Origin: Nemertoderma westbladi
Taxonomy: Eukaryota > Xenacoelomorpha > Nemertodermatida > Nemertodermatidae
Assembly: GCA_032718475.1 (NCBI GenBank)
Contig: JAUCBJ010006274.1
Span: 1 to 48,607 of the forward strand
DNA: 48,607 bases
Direction of reading: 5' to 3'
The notes under the pieces are model-generated. The model was not told where the DNA came from and made no database searches. It saw nothing but the letters and a program-made list of their open reading frames with translations. The translations under genes were made by a program, and so were the position numbers. Below, piece by piece: positions 9,154 to 20,320 of this stretch (positions within the stretch are counted from its first letter, which is position 1; every line of letters begins with the position of its first letter).

Positions 9154-10327
9154 TTTGGCACTTAGAAGGATAATTGAAGAGTTATCAAAAAAGAAAAACA
9201 GGCAGGTATCTGGCTGTTATCTTTGTTGACTTCTTCAAGGCCTTTGATTCCGTCTCGAAATTATTGCAGCAATCAGATCAGTATACGATGGTTCGACAAC
9301 ATTTGTGTCTACTGTTGACGGTGACACAACCATTTGAAGTGTTATGGGGCGTCCTCCAGGGAGACACAATTGCACCATTCTTGTTCAAAATTGTGGTTGA
9401 CTATGTTCTACGCATGTCCTTAGATCATCATAATGATGATGGGGTGATGATAACTCCACCTACTGGCTCCAGAAGTCGAGGAAATCTTGCCAAGTACCTA
9501 ACTGATCTAGACTTTGCTGATGACTTAGGAGTACTCTCAGAATCACTAGAGGGAGCCCAACGGCTCCTCAGCTCATTAGAACATGCTGCTTCTAGTGTTG
9601 GTCTTTTTATTAACTCCAGAAAGACCAACATTTTGACAGTTAACTTTGAAAGCCCTCAGCAAGTCTCTGATCGGATGAGCATAAGCTCAAAGGATGGTAT
9701 GCTTGAGCATGTGGACGACTTCTGTTACCTGGGATCATGGATCCGGAAGTCAGGTGAGGACCTTCGAATACGTAAGGGAAAGGCATGGACAGCCTTGAAT
9801 AGGCTTTCCAGGATTTGGAAGTCACCGAGAACTAATCGGAAACTTAAGGTCCGATTATTTAGAGCAGCGGTAGTTCCAGTACTCCTATGGGAGTCCATGC
9901 TGGGCTCTAACTGCTGAGGACACCAAATCTCTGGATGGCACATTCACAAGAATGCTACGCCGGGTTCATTGTGTCAAGTACAATGCTCACATCTCCAACC
10001 AGACACTATATAACATTGGAGGTGTCTCATTGGTTCCCCCAAGCTTGACACTAGAACAAAATCGCCTCCGCTTTGCAGGACATTGCTTTCGCCGTGAAGA
10101 CCAGCCAGTGCATAATCTTGTACTTTGGCAGCCTCATGGAGTGAATAAGCATGGTGGACAGCCCATGACTTTCTTGAGACGCATCTTAAAGGACACTGGC
10201 CTTGAAGATGCCGATGATCTAGCAAATGTCATGGGTGATAGGGAGATGTGGCGGCGCAATTTTGTCGACAAGCCGGCACAGCATTCTTAAAAATGCAGCT
10301 GCAATGCAGCATGCCGTTCCTAGTAGT
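9154..10327 (+). mobile_element. LINE family Y, 5'-truncated copy 1 inserted in gypsy integrase
   Basis: The 3' part of a non-LTR retrotransposon ORF2. Frame 9174-9917 has RT motif A (FVDFFKAFDS), then LQGDT, then the FADD box near 9510. Frame 9952-10290 is the C-terminal region with the phrase RLRFAGHCFRRED. The two frames are separated by a frameshift near 9890. Relative to copy 2 (27562-29240) there is a small deletion after motif A. It ends in a (TAG)n tail and is flanked by 12-bp duplications. The style is RTE-like, but the clade cannot be settled by eye. Non-functional. Confidence 0.85.
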
Positions 10328-10771
10328 AGTAATGATCATGCTGAAGCATTAGTAAAACGACTCAAGTCATTACTGGCAAAGTATTCTCAACCCGACATTC
10401 ACTCTGAGGAATTCCTCCAAGGACTTATGGAACTCAGAAATTGTCCTCGTGTGACGGAGACTCCCCAAGTGAAACATCACAGTGATGATGAGACTAGGCT
10501 CATGAAAGAGACACAGCAACTGCCACTCACCGTGAGTAAACAGAGGAATTATACAACCACACCACCACTGATCTACCCAGCCTCAAAATCGGGTCTAATG
10601 TTCGTGTACAAGACTCCAATACCAATCGCTGGTCACATATTGGTACGATTGCTGGTGTGGGTAGAAACCGCCATTATATGGTTAAGCTACCATCGTGACG
10701 CACCTGGTGGCGAAACCAACGTTTTCTTAGACCATATCACTGAAGAAAAATTTAGATTTTACACTAGATGA
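10328..10771 (+). pseudogene. Ty3/gypsy integrase remnant (part 2)
   Basis: After the LINE and its target duplication the frame continues with HAEALVKRLKSLL. The Glu is the third catalytic residue of a DDE integrase, followed by the usual ELRNCPR region. A stop codon occurs at 10769, about 120 bases before the polypurine tract. The frame at 10226-10771 that covers this part begins inside the LINE by chance. Confidence 0.7.
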
Positions 10772-10890
10772 GTATGTAAATTAAAGTTAAACTGAAACTG
10801 AAAGTAAACCTGACACAATGCATTAACCAAGCGAAAGGCTTCAAAAGAAAATAGTTAATTTATTCATTAACGATTTAGACTATAAAATTC

Positions 10891-10914
10891 GAAAGGAAAA
10901 AAAAGGAAAGGGGG
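10891..10914 (+). promoter_or_regulatory. Polypurine tract of the gypsy element
   Basis: An unbroken purine run ending AAAGGAAAGGGGG directly before the TG that starts the 3' LTR. This is where plus-strand DNA synthesis is primed in LTR retrotransposons. Confidence 0.65.
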
Positions 10915-11162
10915 TGGGGATAGACCAATATAATCATTTTCTTATATCCTCTTTTCATACAGAACAGCTGGTGGCGGGTTACTATACAATGTTGAGTTGC
11001 GTGCTTTAATATATAGCAGATACTGGTTTTAGTGTAATGGTGGTTACTGGTACTGATTTTCAGATAGAATACATATCAGTACCGGCAGTATATAGACATC
11101 TACATTAATGGCGTTTTGATATTGTCATTCTTCTCTCTGAGTATCCACAGAAAGACGGAGAC
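10915..11162 (+). repeat. 3' LTR of the decayed gypsy element
   Basis: Alignable with 8263-8516. Similarity stops near 11160, but the true LTR end may lie further right because the 5' copy is truncated. No target duplication could be identified. Confidence 0.6.
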
Positions 11163-11448
11163 AAAACACCTGCAATCTTGCCGAAGTTGTGTAATTATTA
11201 CTGCACTATCTTATTGACTATGTAATCATTATCATTTGTATCTTATGCTATGAGTAGTGTATTTGATAAACAGTGTATCAGTAGGCAATGCCGCGGAGTA
11301 AAACAAACTGGGTTGTGAGGATAACTACCAACTTGTTTCAGTTGGTTAAAATTTTATTGTGCCAAGTTTTGTAAAAATGACTCAGGTCCTTTCCATTGAT
11401 TAAAATATACTTAGATCCAACACATCGTGATGGATATCATGAAAATAT

Positions 11449-11484
11449 TTAATTCTAAGATCCTGATATGGTAATTATTCGCTC
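11449..11484 (-). repeat. Inverted-repeat arm at 5' end of gene 1 intron; GA donor
   Basis: The intron begins directly after CTCGAG of exon 1. At this spot gene 2 has GTGCC, a normal GT donor, but gene 1 has GAGCG, so the donor T is replaced by A. The following ~30 bases are the inverted complement of the intron's own 3' end at 7976-8011. Confidence 0.65.
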
Positions 11485-11901
11485 CTCGAGTTGTTTTATC
11501 CCGCCAGATGACTTAGGTGGAAGGAATTCGTTGACAACATAGAGATGAGGGATCCATACGGATTGGGTGAGGAGGGGTCGAAGAGCGATAGAGGAATGGT
11601 GTTGTGGGAATGTAGAACCGAACGCTAACAGGGGGTTGTTCCACTGCATACGAAGATAGATGAGTGCCGAGAATGACATTGATGAATCCGTAATATCTCC
11701 AATGTGTGCGAGACCAATATTAACGCCTACACGTAGCATACGGTTCTGGTGTGGGCGTTCCAATATATTTTCTTTTTCTCTCGCAATTAGTTCACTGATA
11801 TGTCGCATTACAGACGCGCTGCTGTTGCTGGGATGACCAGAACTCGCGAAACTGCCCATTACCATGGTAACAATGAACATCAGCTTTGTGATTACAGACA
11901 T
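11485..11901 (-). CDS. Cys-loop receptor gene 1, exon 1 (signal peptide and N-terminal ligand-binding domain)
   Basis: Start chosen at MSVITKL because this Met is shared with gene 2; an upstream Met at 11916 is not. Residues 1-20 form a hydrophobic signal peptide. Residues 55-85 carry the alternating strand pattern of the ligand-binding domain, ending in YLRMQW, and VWIPHLYVVNEF (about 115-126) matches the conserved WxPD-type loop. The 139 codons end in phase 0. Joining to exon 2 would give about 388 residues, a normal subunit length. The start codon lies about 50 bases from a 3 kb minisatellite, leaving almost no unique promoter. The GA donor raises the possibility that this copy is not correctly spliced. 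Confidence 0.8.
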
Positions 11902-11948
11902 TGTTAATATAATCAAGCAAACGATAAATATTTCTAAAATAATATAAC

Positions 11949-14900
11949 TGTAGGGTTACTACTGCTAGGCTTACTACTGCTAGGCTTACTACTGCTAGGC
12001 TTACTGCTGCTAGGTTTACTACTGATAGGCTTACTACTACAAGGCTTACTACTGCTAGGCTTACTACTGCTAGGCTTACTACTGCTAGGCTTACTGCTGC
12101 TAGGTTTACTACTGCTAGGCTTACTACTACAAGGCTTACTACTGCTAGGCTTACTACTGCTAGGCTTACTACTGCTAGGTTTACTACTGCTAGGCTTACT
12201 ACTGCTAGGCTTACTACTGCTAGGTTTACTACTGCTAGGCTTACTACTGCTAGGTTTACTGCTGCTAGGTTTACTACTGCTAGGCTTACTACTGCTAGGC
12301 TTACTACTGCTAGGTTTACTACTGCTAGGCTTACTACTGCTAGGCTTACTACTGCTAGGTTTACTACTGCTAGGCTTACTACTGCTAGGCTTACTACTGC
12401 TAGGCTTACTACTGCTAGGCTTACTACTGCTAGGCTTACTACTGCTAGGCTTACTACTGCTAGGTTTACTACTGCTAGGCTTACTACTGCTAGGCTTACT
12501 ACTGCTAGGCTTACTACTGCTAGGCTTACTACTGCTAGGCTTACTACTGATAGGCTTACTACTGATAGGCTTACTACTGCTAGGCTTACTACTGCTAGGC
12601 TTACTGCTGCTAGGCTTACTACTGCTAGGCTTACTGCTGCTAGGTTTACTACTGCTAGGCTTACTACTGCTAGGCTTACTACTGCTATGTTTACTACTGC
12701 TAGGCTTACTACTGCTAGACTTAATACTGCTAGGTTTACTACTGCTACGCTTACTACTGCTAGGGTTACTACTGCTAGGCTTACTACTGCTAGGCTTACT
12801 ACTGCTAGGCTTACTACTGTTAGGCTTACTGCTGCTAGGCTTACTACTGCTAGGCTTACTACTGCTAGGCTTACTACTGCTAGGCTTAATGCTGCTAGGC
12901 TTACTGCTGCTAGGTTTACTACTGCCAAGCTTACTACTGCTAGGCTTACTACTGCTAGGCTTACTGCTGCTAGGTTTACTACTGCTAGGCTTACTACTGC
13001 TAGGCTTACTACTGCTAGGCTTACTACTGCTAGGCTTACTACTGCTAGGCTTACTACTGCTAGGCTTACTACTGCTAGGCTTACTACTGCTAGGCTTACT
13101 ACTGTTAGGCTTACTACTGCTAGGCTTACTACTGCTAGGCTTACTACTGCTAGGCTTACTGCTGCTAGGCTTACTACTGCTAGGCTTACTGCTGCTAGGT
13201 TTACTACTGCTAGGCTTACTACTGCTAGGCTTACTACTGCTAGGTTTACTACTGCTAGGCTTACTACTGCTAGGCTTACTACTGCTAGGTTTACTACTGC
13301 TAGGCATACTACTGCTAGGCTTACTACTGCTAGGCTTACTACTGCTAGGCTTACTACTGCTAGGCTTACTACTGTTAGGCTTACTGCTGCTATGCTTACT
13401 ACTGCTAGGCTTACTACTGCTAGGCTTACTGCTGCTAGGCTTACTACTGCTAGGCTTACTACTGCTAGGCTTACTACTGCTAGGTTTACTACTGCTAGGC
13501 TTTCTACTGCTAGGCTTACTACTGCTGGGCTTACTACTGCTAGGCTTACTACTGCTAGGCTTACTACTGCTAGGCTTACTACTGCTAGGCTTACTACTGC
13601 TAGGCTTACTACTGCTAGGTTTACTACTGCTAAGCTTACTACTGCTAGGCTTACTGCTGCTAGGTTTACTACTGCTAGGCTTACTACTGCTAGGCTTACT
13701 ACTGCTAGGTTTACTACTGCTAGGCTTACTACTGCTAGGCTTACTACTGCTAGGTTTACTACTGCTAGGCTTACTACTGCTAGGCTTACTACTGCTAGGC
13801 TTACTACTGCTAGGCTTACTACTGCTAGGCTTACTACTGCTAGGCTTACTACTGCTAGGTTTACTACTGCTAGGCTTACTACTGCTATGCTTAATACTGC
13901 TAGGCTTACTACTGCTAGGCTTACTACTGCTAGGCTTACTACTGATAGGCTTACTACTGATAGGCTTACTACTGCTAGGCTTACTACTGCTAGGCTTACT
14001 GCTGCTAGGCTTACTACTGCTAGGCTTACTGCTGCTAGGTTTACTACTGCTAGGCTTACTACTGCTAGGCTTACTACTGCTATGTTTACTACTGCTGGGC
14101 TTACTACTGCTAGACTTACTACTGCTAGGTTTACTACTGCTACGCTTACTACTGCTAGGGTTACTACTGCTAGGCTTACTACTGCTAGGCTTACTACTGC
14201 TAGGCTTACTACTGCTAGGCTTACTACTGTTAGGCTTACTACTGCTAGGCTTACTACTGCTAGGCTTACTACTGCTAGGCTTACTGCTGCTAGGCTTACT
14301 ACTGCTAGGCTTACTGCTGCTAGGTTTACTACTGCTAGGCTTACTACTGCTAGGCTTACTACTGCTAGGTTTACTACTGCTAGGCTTACTACTGCTAGGA
14401 TTACTACTGCTAGGTTTACTACTGCTAGGCATACTACTGCTAGGCTTACTACTGCTAGGCTTACTACTGCTAGGCTTACTACTGCTAGGCTTACTACTGT
14501 TAGGCTTACTGCTGCTATGCTTACTACTGCTAGGCTTACTACTGCTAGGCTTACTGCTGCTAGGCTTACTACTGCTAGGCTTACTGCTGCTAGGTTTACT
14601 ACTGCTAGGCTTACTACTGCTAGGCTTACTACTGCTAGGTTTACTACTGCTAGGCTTACTACTGCTAGGCTTACTACTGCTAGGCTTACTACTGCTAGGC
14701 TTACTACTGCTAGGTTTACTACTGCTAGGCTTTCTACTGCTAGGCTTACTACTGCTGGGCTTACTACTGCTAGGCTTACTACTGCTAGGCTTACTACTGC
14801 TAGGCTTACTACTGCTAGGCTTACTACTGCTAGGCTTACTGCTGCTAGGCTTTGTACTGCTAGGCTTACTACTGCTAGGCTTACTACTGCTAGGCTTACT

Positions 14901-15089
14901 ACTGCTAGGCTTACTACTGCTAGGCTGACTACTGCTAGGGTTACTACTGCTAGGCTTACTACTGCTAGGCTTTCTACTGCTAGGCTTACTACTGCTGGGC
15001 TTACTACTGCTAGGCTTACTACTGCTAGGCTTTCTGCTGCTAAGCTTACTACTGCTAGGCTTACTACTGCTAGGTTTACTACTGCTAGG
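11949..15089. repeat. 15-bp minisatellite, left block (about 209 units)
   Basis: Tandem copies of TTACTACTGCTAGGC, with variants such as GCTGCTAGG, CTGATAGG, CTGTTAGG and TTTCTACTG. Because 15 is a multiple of three and the unit lacks stops in four of six frames, very long spurious frames arise: KPSSS repeats on the minus strand (1069 aa), SLAVV on the minus strand, TTARL and LLLLG on the plus strand. Variant units recur in blocks about 93-94 units apart (12541 and 13936; 12686 and 14081), so kilobase segments have been duplicated within the array. Confidence 0.95.
15085..15089. repeat. Left 5-bp target duplication of the LTR element
   Basis: CTAGG precedes the TG of the 5' LTR, and CTAGG follows the CA of the 3' LTR at 21419-21423. 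The word is part of the minisatellite unit, but its presence on both sides in phase is best explained as a duplication. Confidence 0.7.
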
Positions 15090-15614
15090 TGTTAGCTTAT
15101 TCAATTCCGCTAACACAAACCCATAAAGTAAGCCGATAAGCAATATTGGGGGCCACGAGGTTGATTACCCAATCTCGTGCCACCCCAATAAAGTGGGAAG
15201 GAGAAACACACAATGAGGGTCAGGGGCCAAACCCCTAACAGAGAGAGAACAGAAGGAGTGAAGGGAAACACTCCAAAGGGTGCCAACAGGGATATTAGCC
15301 AATCAGGGGGGAAGCATCGGCTGAGTATGCAATATGGCCAACCGTGCAATATATATATTACCGGTCGATGCAGCTTTCATTCAGTTATCCCAGTACAGTC
15401 AGGCAGTACGGTGACAGTTAGGACCGTCACCGCCGTCACCATATTACCGGTACATTACCATCATTAACGCTATCTGTTATCATCCTATTTATACTGTATT
15501 CTACATATATTAACAATACGTCGGAGCAACACAAACTCTTTTCCATCACGGTACGGCGGGGACGCGTACAGAAACAACACCGGATAAACCGGGATCCTCT
15601 CGGATCCCGTCACA
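15090..15614 (+). repeat. 5' LTR (525 bp)
   Basis: Starts TGTTAGC and ends GTCACA. Aligned by eye with the 3' LTR it shows about 11 substitutions and about 8 small indels, roughly 2 percent substitution, so the insertion is not very recent. A canonical TGG-starting primer binding site does not directly follow. Confidence 0.9.
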
Positions 15615-15677
15615 GTCGACTAAACTCAGTCCAACCAACTGCCTGCAGACTGTGGCTGATAGCCACCAAGAGACAAG

Positions 15678-17036
15678 ATGAGTAGAGGAGGAGAAGCGAC
15701 ACCGCCGCGGACCCCGGACGACGATCTAACGATCCGCGAGGCCGCGACGAGACGGTATCAACCCACGACGCCGGACCCATCGATAACGGGCGATCCGGCG
15801 ATCCAAGATGAGGGGGGCCGTCTACAAAGAGAGGACGAGTCGGGAGTCGAAAGGGAGAAAGACGAGTCGACGCGGAGCGAGGGTCGACGTACCGATGTCG
15901 CCGGCCAGCCACAGGCCGAGGGCGACGGACGGCCCACCGGAACGGCGACGGTGGGGCCGCCGGTACGACGTCGGACCCGGAGAGATGGAGGAGAGGTCGG
16001 CGACGAGGACGTCGGGGTTTCTGATCGACTTCGACGGGCCTACCCGCGACCCGGGAGCAACTGAAGGAGGCCAAAGGAGGGGCGAAGATAGACGAGGTGA
16101 AGATTGAGGAAACGACTAGGTGAGTCGAACAGATACTTTGATTACCTAATGCGTTTTGGGCAGAGAGAACTAGCCGAGGAGAGGGCGAGGGGAGTTGCCA
16201 ACGAACTGATTGAACTATGGGAGTGTGGGGGTATGCAGCCTAGTGTAGTGTACATAGGGCCATACTTAGTCGATGCCCGGGGAGTAAAATTAGTGGGTTG
16301 GAGGAGACCGCAGGAGGGCGAATCCGAGGTTAACCCCGAGGATTCGGTCTCGTCGGTCGGAGGAAGTTCCGGGAGGCGGGGGAAAGTTGGTGGGACGGAG
16401 GGGCGACGGGAGTCCGTCGCAACCGATAAGTCTGCTACATCCTCCGCAAAAGAAAGAAGGGTGCGGAGAGATAAATCTAGAGTATAAATTAGAAATGGCG
16501 GCGGCAGAGCAGAAACGGTTAGAGAGACAATTGAGGGAGGAAACCGCATTCTCAGAGGGTTAGGAGAGTGGAAGGGAGTATAGAGAGAAAGCCGAGGAGT
16601 CTAGAGAGAGCCGGAGTGTAGAGAGCGAGAGATGAGAGTAGAGACGAGCCGGCGAGGCGGCTCTGAGATGGTTGCGAGAGTGGCAGAGTCGGCCGAGCAG
16701 GAGTATGCGAGAGAGAGAGATAGAGGTAAGCGCAGGCGGGATGATTTGCGTGCCCGGCTAGGGAGGCTTAGGCAACATCGAGCCGAACTGAATCAGCGCC
16801 GACTAGAACTGGCGCGGTTGGAACTGTCAGAGAGTGAGACCCCACTTACAGGCACCGGGCGAGAGAACCAGAACTGGTGTAGCCGTACGGGCGGGGGGGG
16901 GGGGGGTAATAGTAGTACGTTAGAAATAGTTAATATTAATAGTACCGTAGTAGATAACCCTAATCCCTTTATTACAGGAAATAATATTTTACCTGGTAGT
17001 AGTAATTTAAATTTAAATTCAAATACTCTAACATAA
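15678..17036 (+). pseudogene. Gag-like 5' region, one frame with internal stops
   Basis: Three open stretches (15678-16064, 16104-16487, 16632-17036) lie in the same frame, separated by stop codons. This suggests either one decayed Gag frame or very short separate proteins. The second stretch contains a compact, less repetitive segment (MRFGQRELAEERARG onward) that looks like a folded domain. The third is rich in Arg/Glu/Leu with coiled-coil character (near LRQHRAELNQRRLELARLEL). The rest is Arg/Gly/Glu low-complexity, with a run of 14 G at 16893-16906. Not recognised beyond Gag-like. Confidence 0.5.
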
Positions 17037-17473
17037 TAATTTCAAATATTCAAACCATTCAAAATAATTCGAATAATAATTTAAGTTTAGAAAATAGTAG
17101 TGATCTCAGTAATTTAAATAATTTAAATAATAATCCCGTTTCAAATTCTAACAATTTAATTGATTTAACAAATAATATTGGGAATGGTGCTATTAATATG
17201 AGCGTGTCGGACGTACATAACCCGGCAGACGGGGGCCTGGTAGGCCACGCAGTTAGTAGGCAGGAGGTGGCAGGGGTCGAGCCAACCCGACGGCGGCCTG
17301 GTAGGCCACGTAGTTGGTAGGCAGGAGGTAGCGGGGTTGAGCCAACCCGAGGTGGGCCTGATGGGCCACGCAGTAGTAGAGAGAGAGGCGGGGGTGAATA
17401 GACCCAGCCGTAGTAGAGACAGTGCGTCGACTAGAGAGGGGTGTAGAGACGAAGTAAGAGATAGTGAAGTTAG

Positions 17474-19360
17474 ATGTGGCGAGTGGGGGGGGGGGCTACC
17501 GGCGCCCCACCACATAAGATTAGTGGCGAGAGAGGGGGGGTAGAGAGTGTCCGACAAGAGGGACGCAGAAGTGTAGTAAGAGATAGTGAAGTTAGAAGTG
17601 GCGGGTGGGGGGGGGCTACGGGCACCCCACCGCGAGAGATTAGTAGCGAGAGAGGGGGGGCAGAGAGTGTCCCACAGGCGTCGGCGAATAATGCGCGGGC
17701 CGAATTAGGTAAACCGCAACACCCGGCGATGGGGAGTAATAGGGGGATTGCGAGTATCCCCAGCGGCGTGCGATCGAGCAGAGAGAGGCAGGTTGACGTC
17801 GCGAGAGGGCGGACGAAGCGTCGAGCCCGATCAGAAGAGGGAAGAAGAACAGTGGAGTTTAACCGGGAGGTCGACGAGAGATCTCATGAGCCGGAATACT
17901 GCACTGAAAAGAGAAGAAGAGGAGATAGTAGAAGAAGTGTCGCCACGAACGATAGGAGTGTGAGGACGGATAGCGGACCGTCGATAGTAGAGATGGAGTT
18001 AGGGAGTCAGTGGGGTCGAACTTCGGGAGATTGCCGTCGCCCCGGAGAAACGCACCACACGCCAAGAGAGGGGTACAGGACGTACCAATACAAAGTCGAG
18101 AACAGGAGAGGGGATCGGAGAGAAGCTTCCCGACGGGATATAGCTGCCGATCGAGAGTGCGGTAGTCGCCGGGAGATTCGAGATTCGCGAAGATTAAACT
18201 TCGGTTCGAAAGGGCACATGCAGACTGCAGGACATACTGTAGGCCTTACTGCACATACTATTATAGGCCATGCTGGGAGAGGTAGAGTAGGCGATAGGGT
18301 AGCGCGAACGACGGGATTAAACCCGGAAGCCGCGGAGTACATACCGGTAGGTAGGCAGGAAGTGGGTAGGCCTATATCGGTACAGCAGCATGACTATAAT
18401 ACACAGGGACATAACATATATCCAGGGGAGGGGAGAGTTATTGGAGATAGACGTATGGGCCCCAATATATTAACATCAACCCCAGTACCAAACATACCGG
18501 CCGGGGGGGGGGGACAGGGTGACATTCCCCCATCACAATATCGACAATATACCCCAATAGGAGCAAGAACATCGAACTCCCTGGACGAGAACAGGTCGTG
18601 CGGACAGTCGCTACCACACGCGGCCATACAGGGGACTGCTAGTCCACAGTTAGCTGGTAGCAGGGCCACACCGTGGCAGGGACAGAAAGAAAATAACACC
18701 ATAAATAAACACAATCCCAATATACCCAGTAGGCCGAGTCTAGACAATCGAAACATTAAATCGGTACATATAAACCTAAGCGCGATACGTGAAGGACTAT
18801 ACAGGAAACGCTATAATCCAGGATTCCAATGTCAATTACATCGGGACGGAACCCATGAGACCAGGAGTTGTAAGTACTGGCAAGCGTTGCCCAAACGAGA
18901 TCGTGTAGCCTACACAGACGCAAACGGACTATGTCATCGATGTGTGGTAAAAGGACACAGATCCGGAGAGTGTTGGAAAGAGAGAGGATGTGAAAGGACT
19001 AAACCAGGGGCAGAGAGGCCCATGAGCAAACATAAAGGAGTCGGAGGCGTGTTGCATACGCACGCAGGACTGACACAGTGCGAGGGGGCATTACATGGGC
19101 GGACGCCGTGTATACCAAGGGACGATCGGGGGTCGTCGAGGGCTTTAATGCCAGCGCACATACGAAGGGGGAGGCCAGCAAAGGTAGCACCGAAGAGAGT
19201 GTGGCGAAGAGTTAGAGGACGTATAGGAGGGCAGCAGGAGAGTGCCTACTGGAAGAAGGGGCACGTGAGAGTTTTTAGTCGTCCAAAGTTTTGGACTGAG
19301 GGGGGTGGGAATGAGGGCGAGACGCCCTTCCCACGCATAAAATATAAAATAATTATTTAA
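17474..19360 (+). CDS. Gag-like protein with paired zinc knuckles (628 aa frame)
   Basis: Nucleocapsid-type part of a retrotransposon Gag, expected to bind element RNA in the particle. The first ~430 residues are Arg/Gly/Ser/Glu-rich and probably disordered. Two zinc knuckles follow: C453-x2-H456-x4-H461-x4-C466, in which the second ligand is His rather than Cys, and a classical C487-x2-C490-x4-H495-x4-C500. The spacing and intervening LPKRDRVAY-type linker resemble BEL/Pao Gag. It is in a different frame from 15678-17036, so a frameshift or separate start lies around 17040-17470. The true start is unknown. A basic tail follows, and no protease follows. Confidence 0.7.
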   Translation: MWRVGGGATGAPPHKISGERGGVESVRQEGRRSVVRDSEVRSGGWGGATGTPPREISSERGGAESVPQASANNARAELGKPQHPAMGSNRGIASIPSGVRSSRERQVDVARGRTKRRARSEEGRRTVEFNREVDERSHEPEYCTEKRRRGDSRRSVATNDRSVRTDSGPSIVEMELGSQWGRTSGDCRRPGETHHTPREGYRTYQYKVENRRGDRREASRRDIAADRECGSRREIRDSRRLNFGSKGHMQTAGHTVGLTAHTIIGHAGRGRVGDRVARTTGLNPEAAEYIPVGRQEVGRPISVQQHDYNTQGHNIYPGEGRVIGDRRMGPNILTSTPVPNIPAGGGGQGDIPPSQYRQYTPIGARTSNSLDENRSCGQSLPHAAIQGTASPQLAGSRATPWQGQKENNTINKHNPNIPSRPSLDNRNIKSVHINLSAIREGLYRKRYNPGFQCQLHRDGTHETRSCKYWQALPKRDRVAYTDANGLCHRCVVKGHRSGECWKERGCERTKPGAERPMSKHKGVGGVLHTHAGLTQCEGALHGRTPCIPRDDRGSSRALMPAHIRRGRPAKVAPKRVWRRVRGRIGGQQESAYWKKGHVRVFSRPKFWTEGGGNEGETPFPRIKYKIII

Positions 19361-19439
19361 TTAAAAACAATAAAATAATTAAATAATAAAGTAGGTAGAA
19401 GTTAGGTAGTAAGAGAGTAGTACTGTTAGTTAGTTAGAG

Positions 19440-20320
19440 TTAGTTAGAGGGTACGTAGTACCGTTAGTAGTGGAGTTAGAGTTAGTAAGAGGGTACGTAG
19501 TACCGTTAGTTAGAGAGAGTTAGAGTAGTAAGAGGGTACGTAGTACCGTTAGTTAGAAAGTTAGTAGAGCAGTAGAGGGTTGTGGGCACCATAAGCGCCA
19601 CGTAGAAAGGAGTAGAGCAGTAGAGGGTTGTGGGCACCGTAAGCGCCACGTAGGAAGTAGTAAGCAGAGTGGTTGTGGGCACCGCAAGCGCCACGTAGTT
19701 AGAGTTAGTAGGGAATGCGTTGAACTTAGTGGGGCACGGGCGTGATGACGTGTTTGATGTAAGAGCAGGGTATGTTAATTAGGGTGGGTGCCGGGCACAA
19801 GAGGTGCCGGGCACAAAAGAGAGTTAGTAGTTAGAGTTAGTAGTAGAGTTAGTAGTAGAGTTAGTAAGAGTTAGTAGAGAGTTAGTAGAGTTAGTAAGAG
19901 TTAGTAGTAGTTCACATAATTAACGTACCCACTCTGCCGGCATTCAGAGCGTCACGTGTAGGCGAGTAGATGTAAAGGGAGTAGATGTAAAGGAAGTAAG
20001 TTAGAGATAGAGTAGAGTGGTAGAGAGGGCACATAGGGTGCCAGGTAGTAGAGTGAGTGTTAGGTAGTAGAGAGGGCACTAGGGTGCCAGAGAGTAGAGT
20101 AGTAGAGAGGGCACATAGGGTGCCAAGTAGTAGAGTTAGAGTGTTAGAGGTAGTAGAGAGGGCACATAGGGTGCCAGGTAGTAGAGTTAGAGAGGTAGTT
20201 GAGTAGTAGAAGGGCACATAGGGTGCCAGATAGTAGAGTGGTTGTGGGCACCGCAAGCGCCACGTAGAAGGAAGTAGACAGTAGAGTGGTTGTGGGCACC
20301 GCAAGCGCCACGTAGTTAGA
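19440..20320 (+). repeat. Array of short hairpin cassettes in the LTR element
   Basis: Short inverted repeats in a GTTAGTAGA-rich background. GGTAC-GTA-GTACC occurs three times (19450, 19492, 19535). A 20-base hairpin from GTGGGC to GCGCCAC occurs five times (19582, 19630, 19675, 20244, 20292). GGCAC-ATAGG-GTGCC or close variants occur five times (20028, 20075, 20110, 20161, 20213). GTGCC-GG-GCAC types occur twice (19788, 19804). Loop bases vary between copies while the stems are kept. The background between cassettes is a degenerate simple repeat. No frame of interest on either strand. Confidence 0.75.

Noticed and set aside
11902-11916. Upstream Met (MIILT) as the start of gene 1
   Set aside because: Not conserved in gene 2, whereas MSVITKL is shared and begins a good signal peptide.
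12687-15095. 802- and 679-codon plus-strand frames (TTARL and LLLLG repeats), and the SLAVV minus-strand frame
   Set aside because: Translations of the minisatellite in other frames; no non-repeat domain.
11934-15143. 1069-codon minus-strand frame with a signal-peptide-like start followed by KPSSS repeats
   Set aside because: The first ~18 residues come from LTR sequence of the inserted retroelement and the rest is the 15-bp satellite, which is stop-free in four frames; an accidental fusion.
15678-19360. Gag-like frames as a host nuclear protein gene
   Set aside because: They lie between matched LTRs with polypurine tract and target duplication, and contain paired retro-type zinc knuckles.
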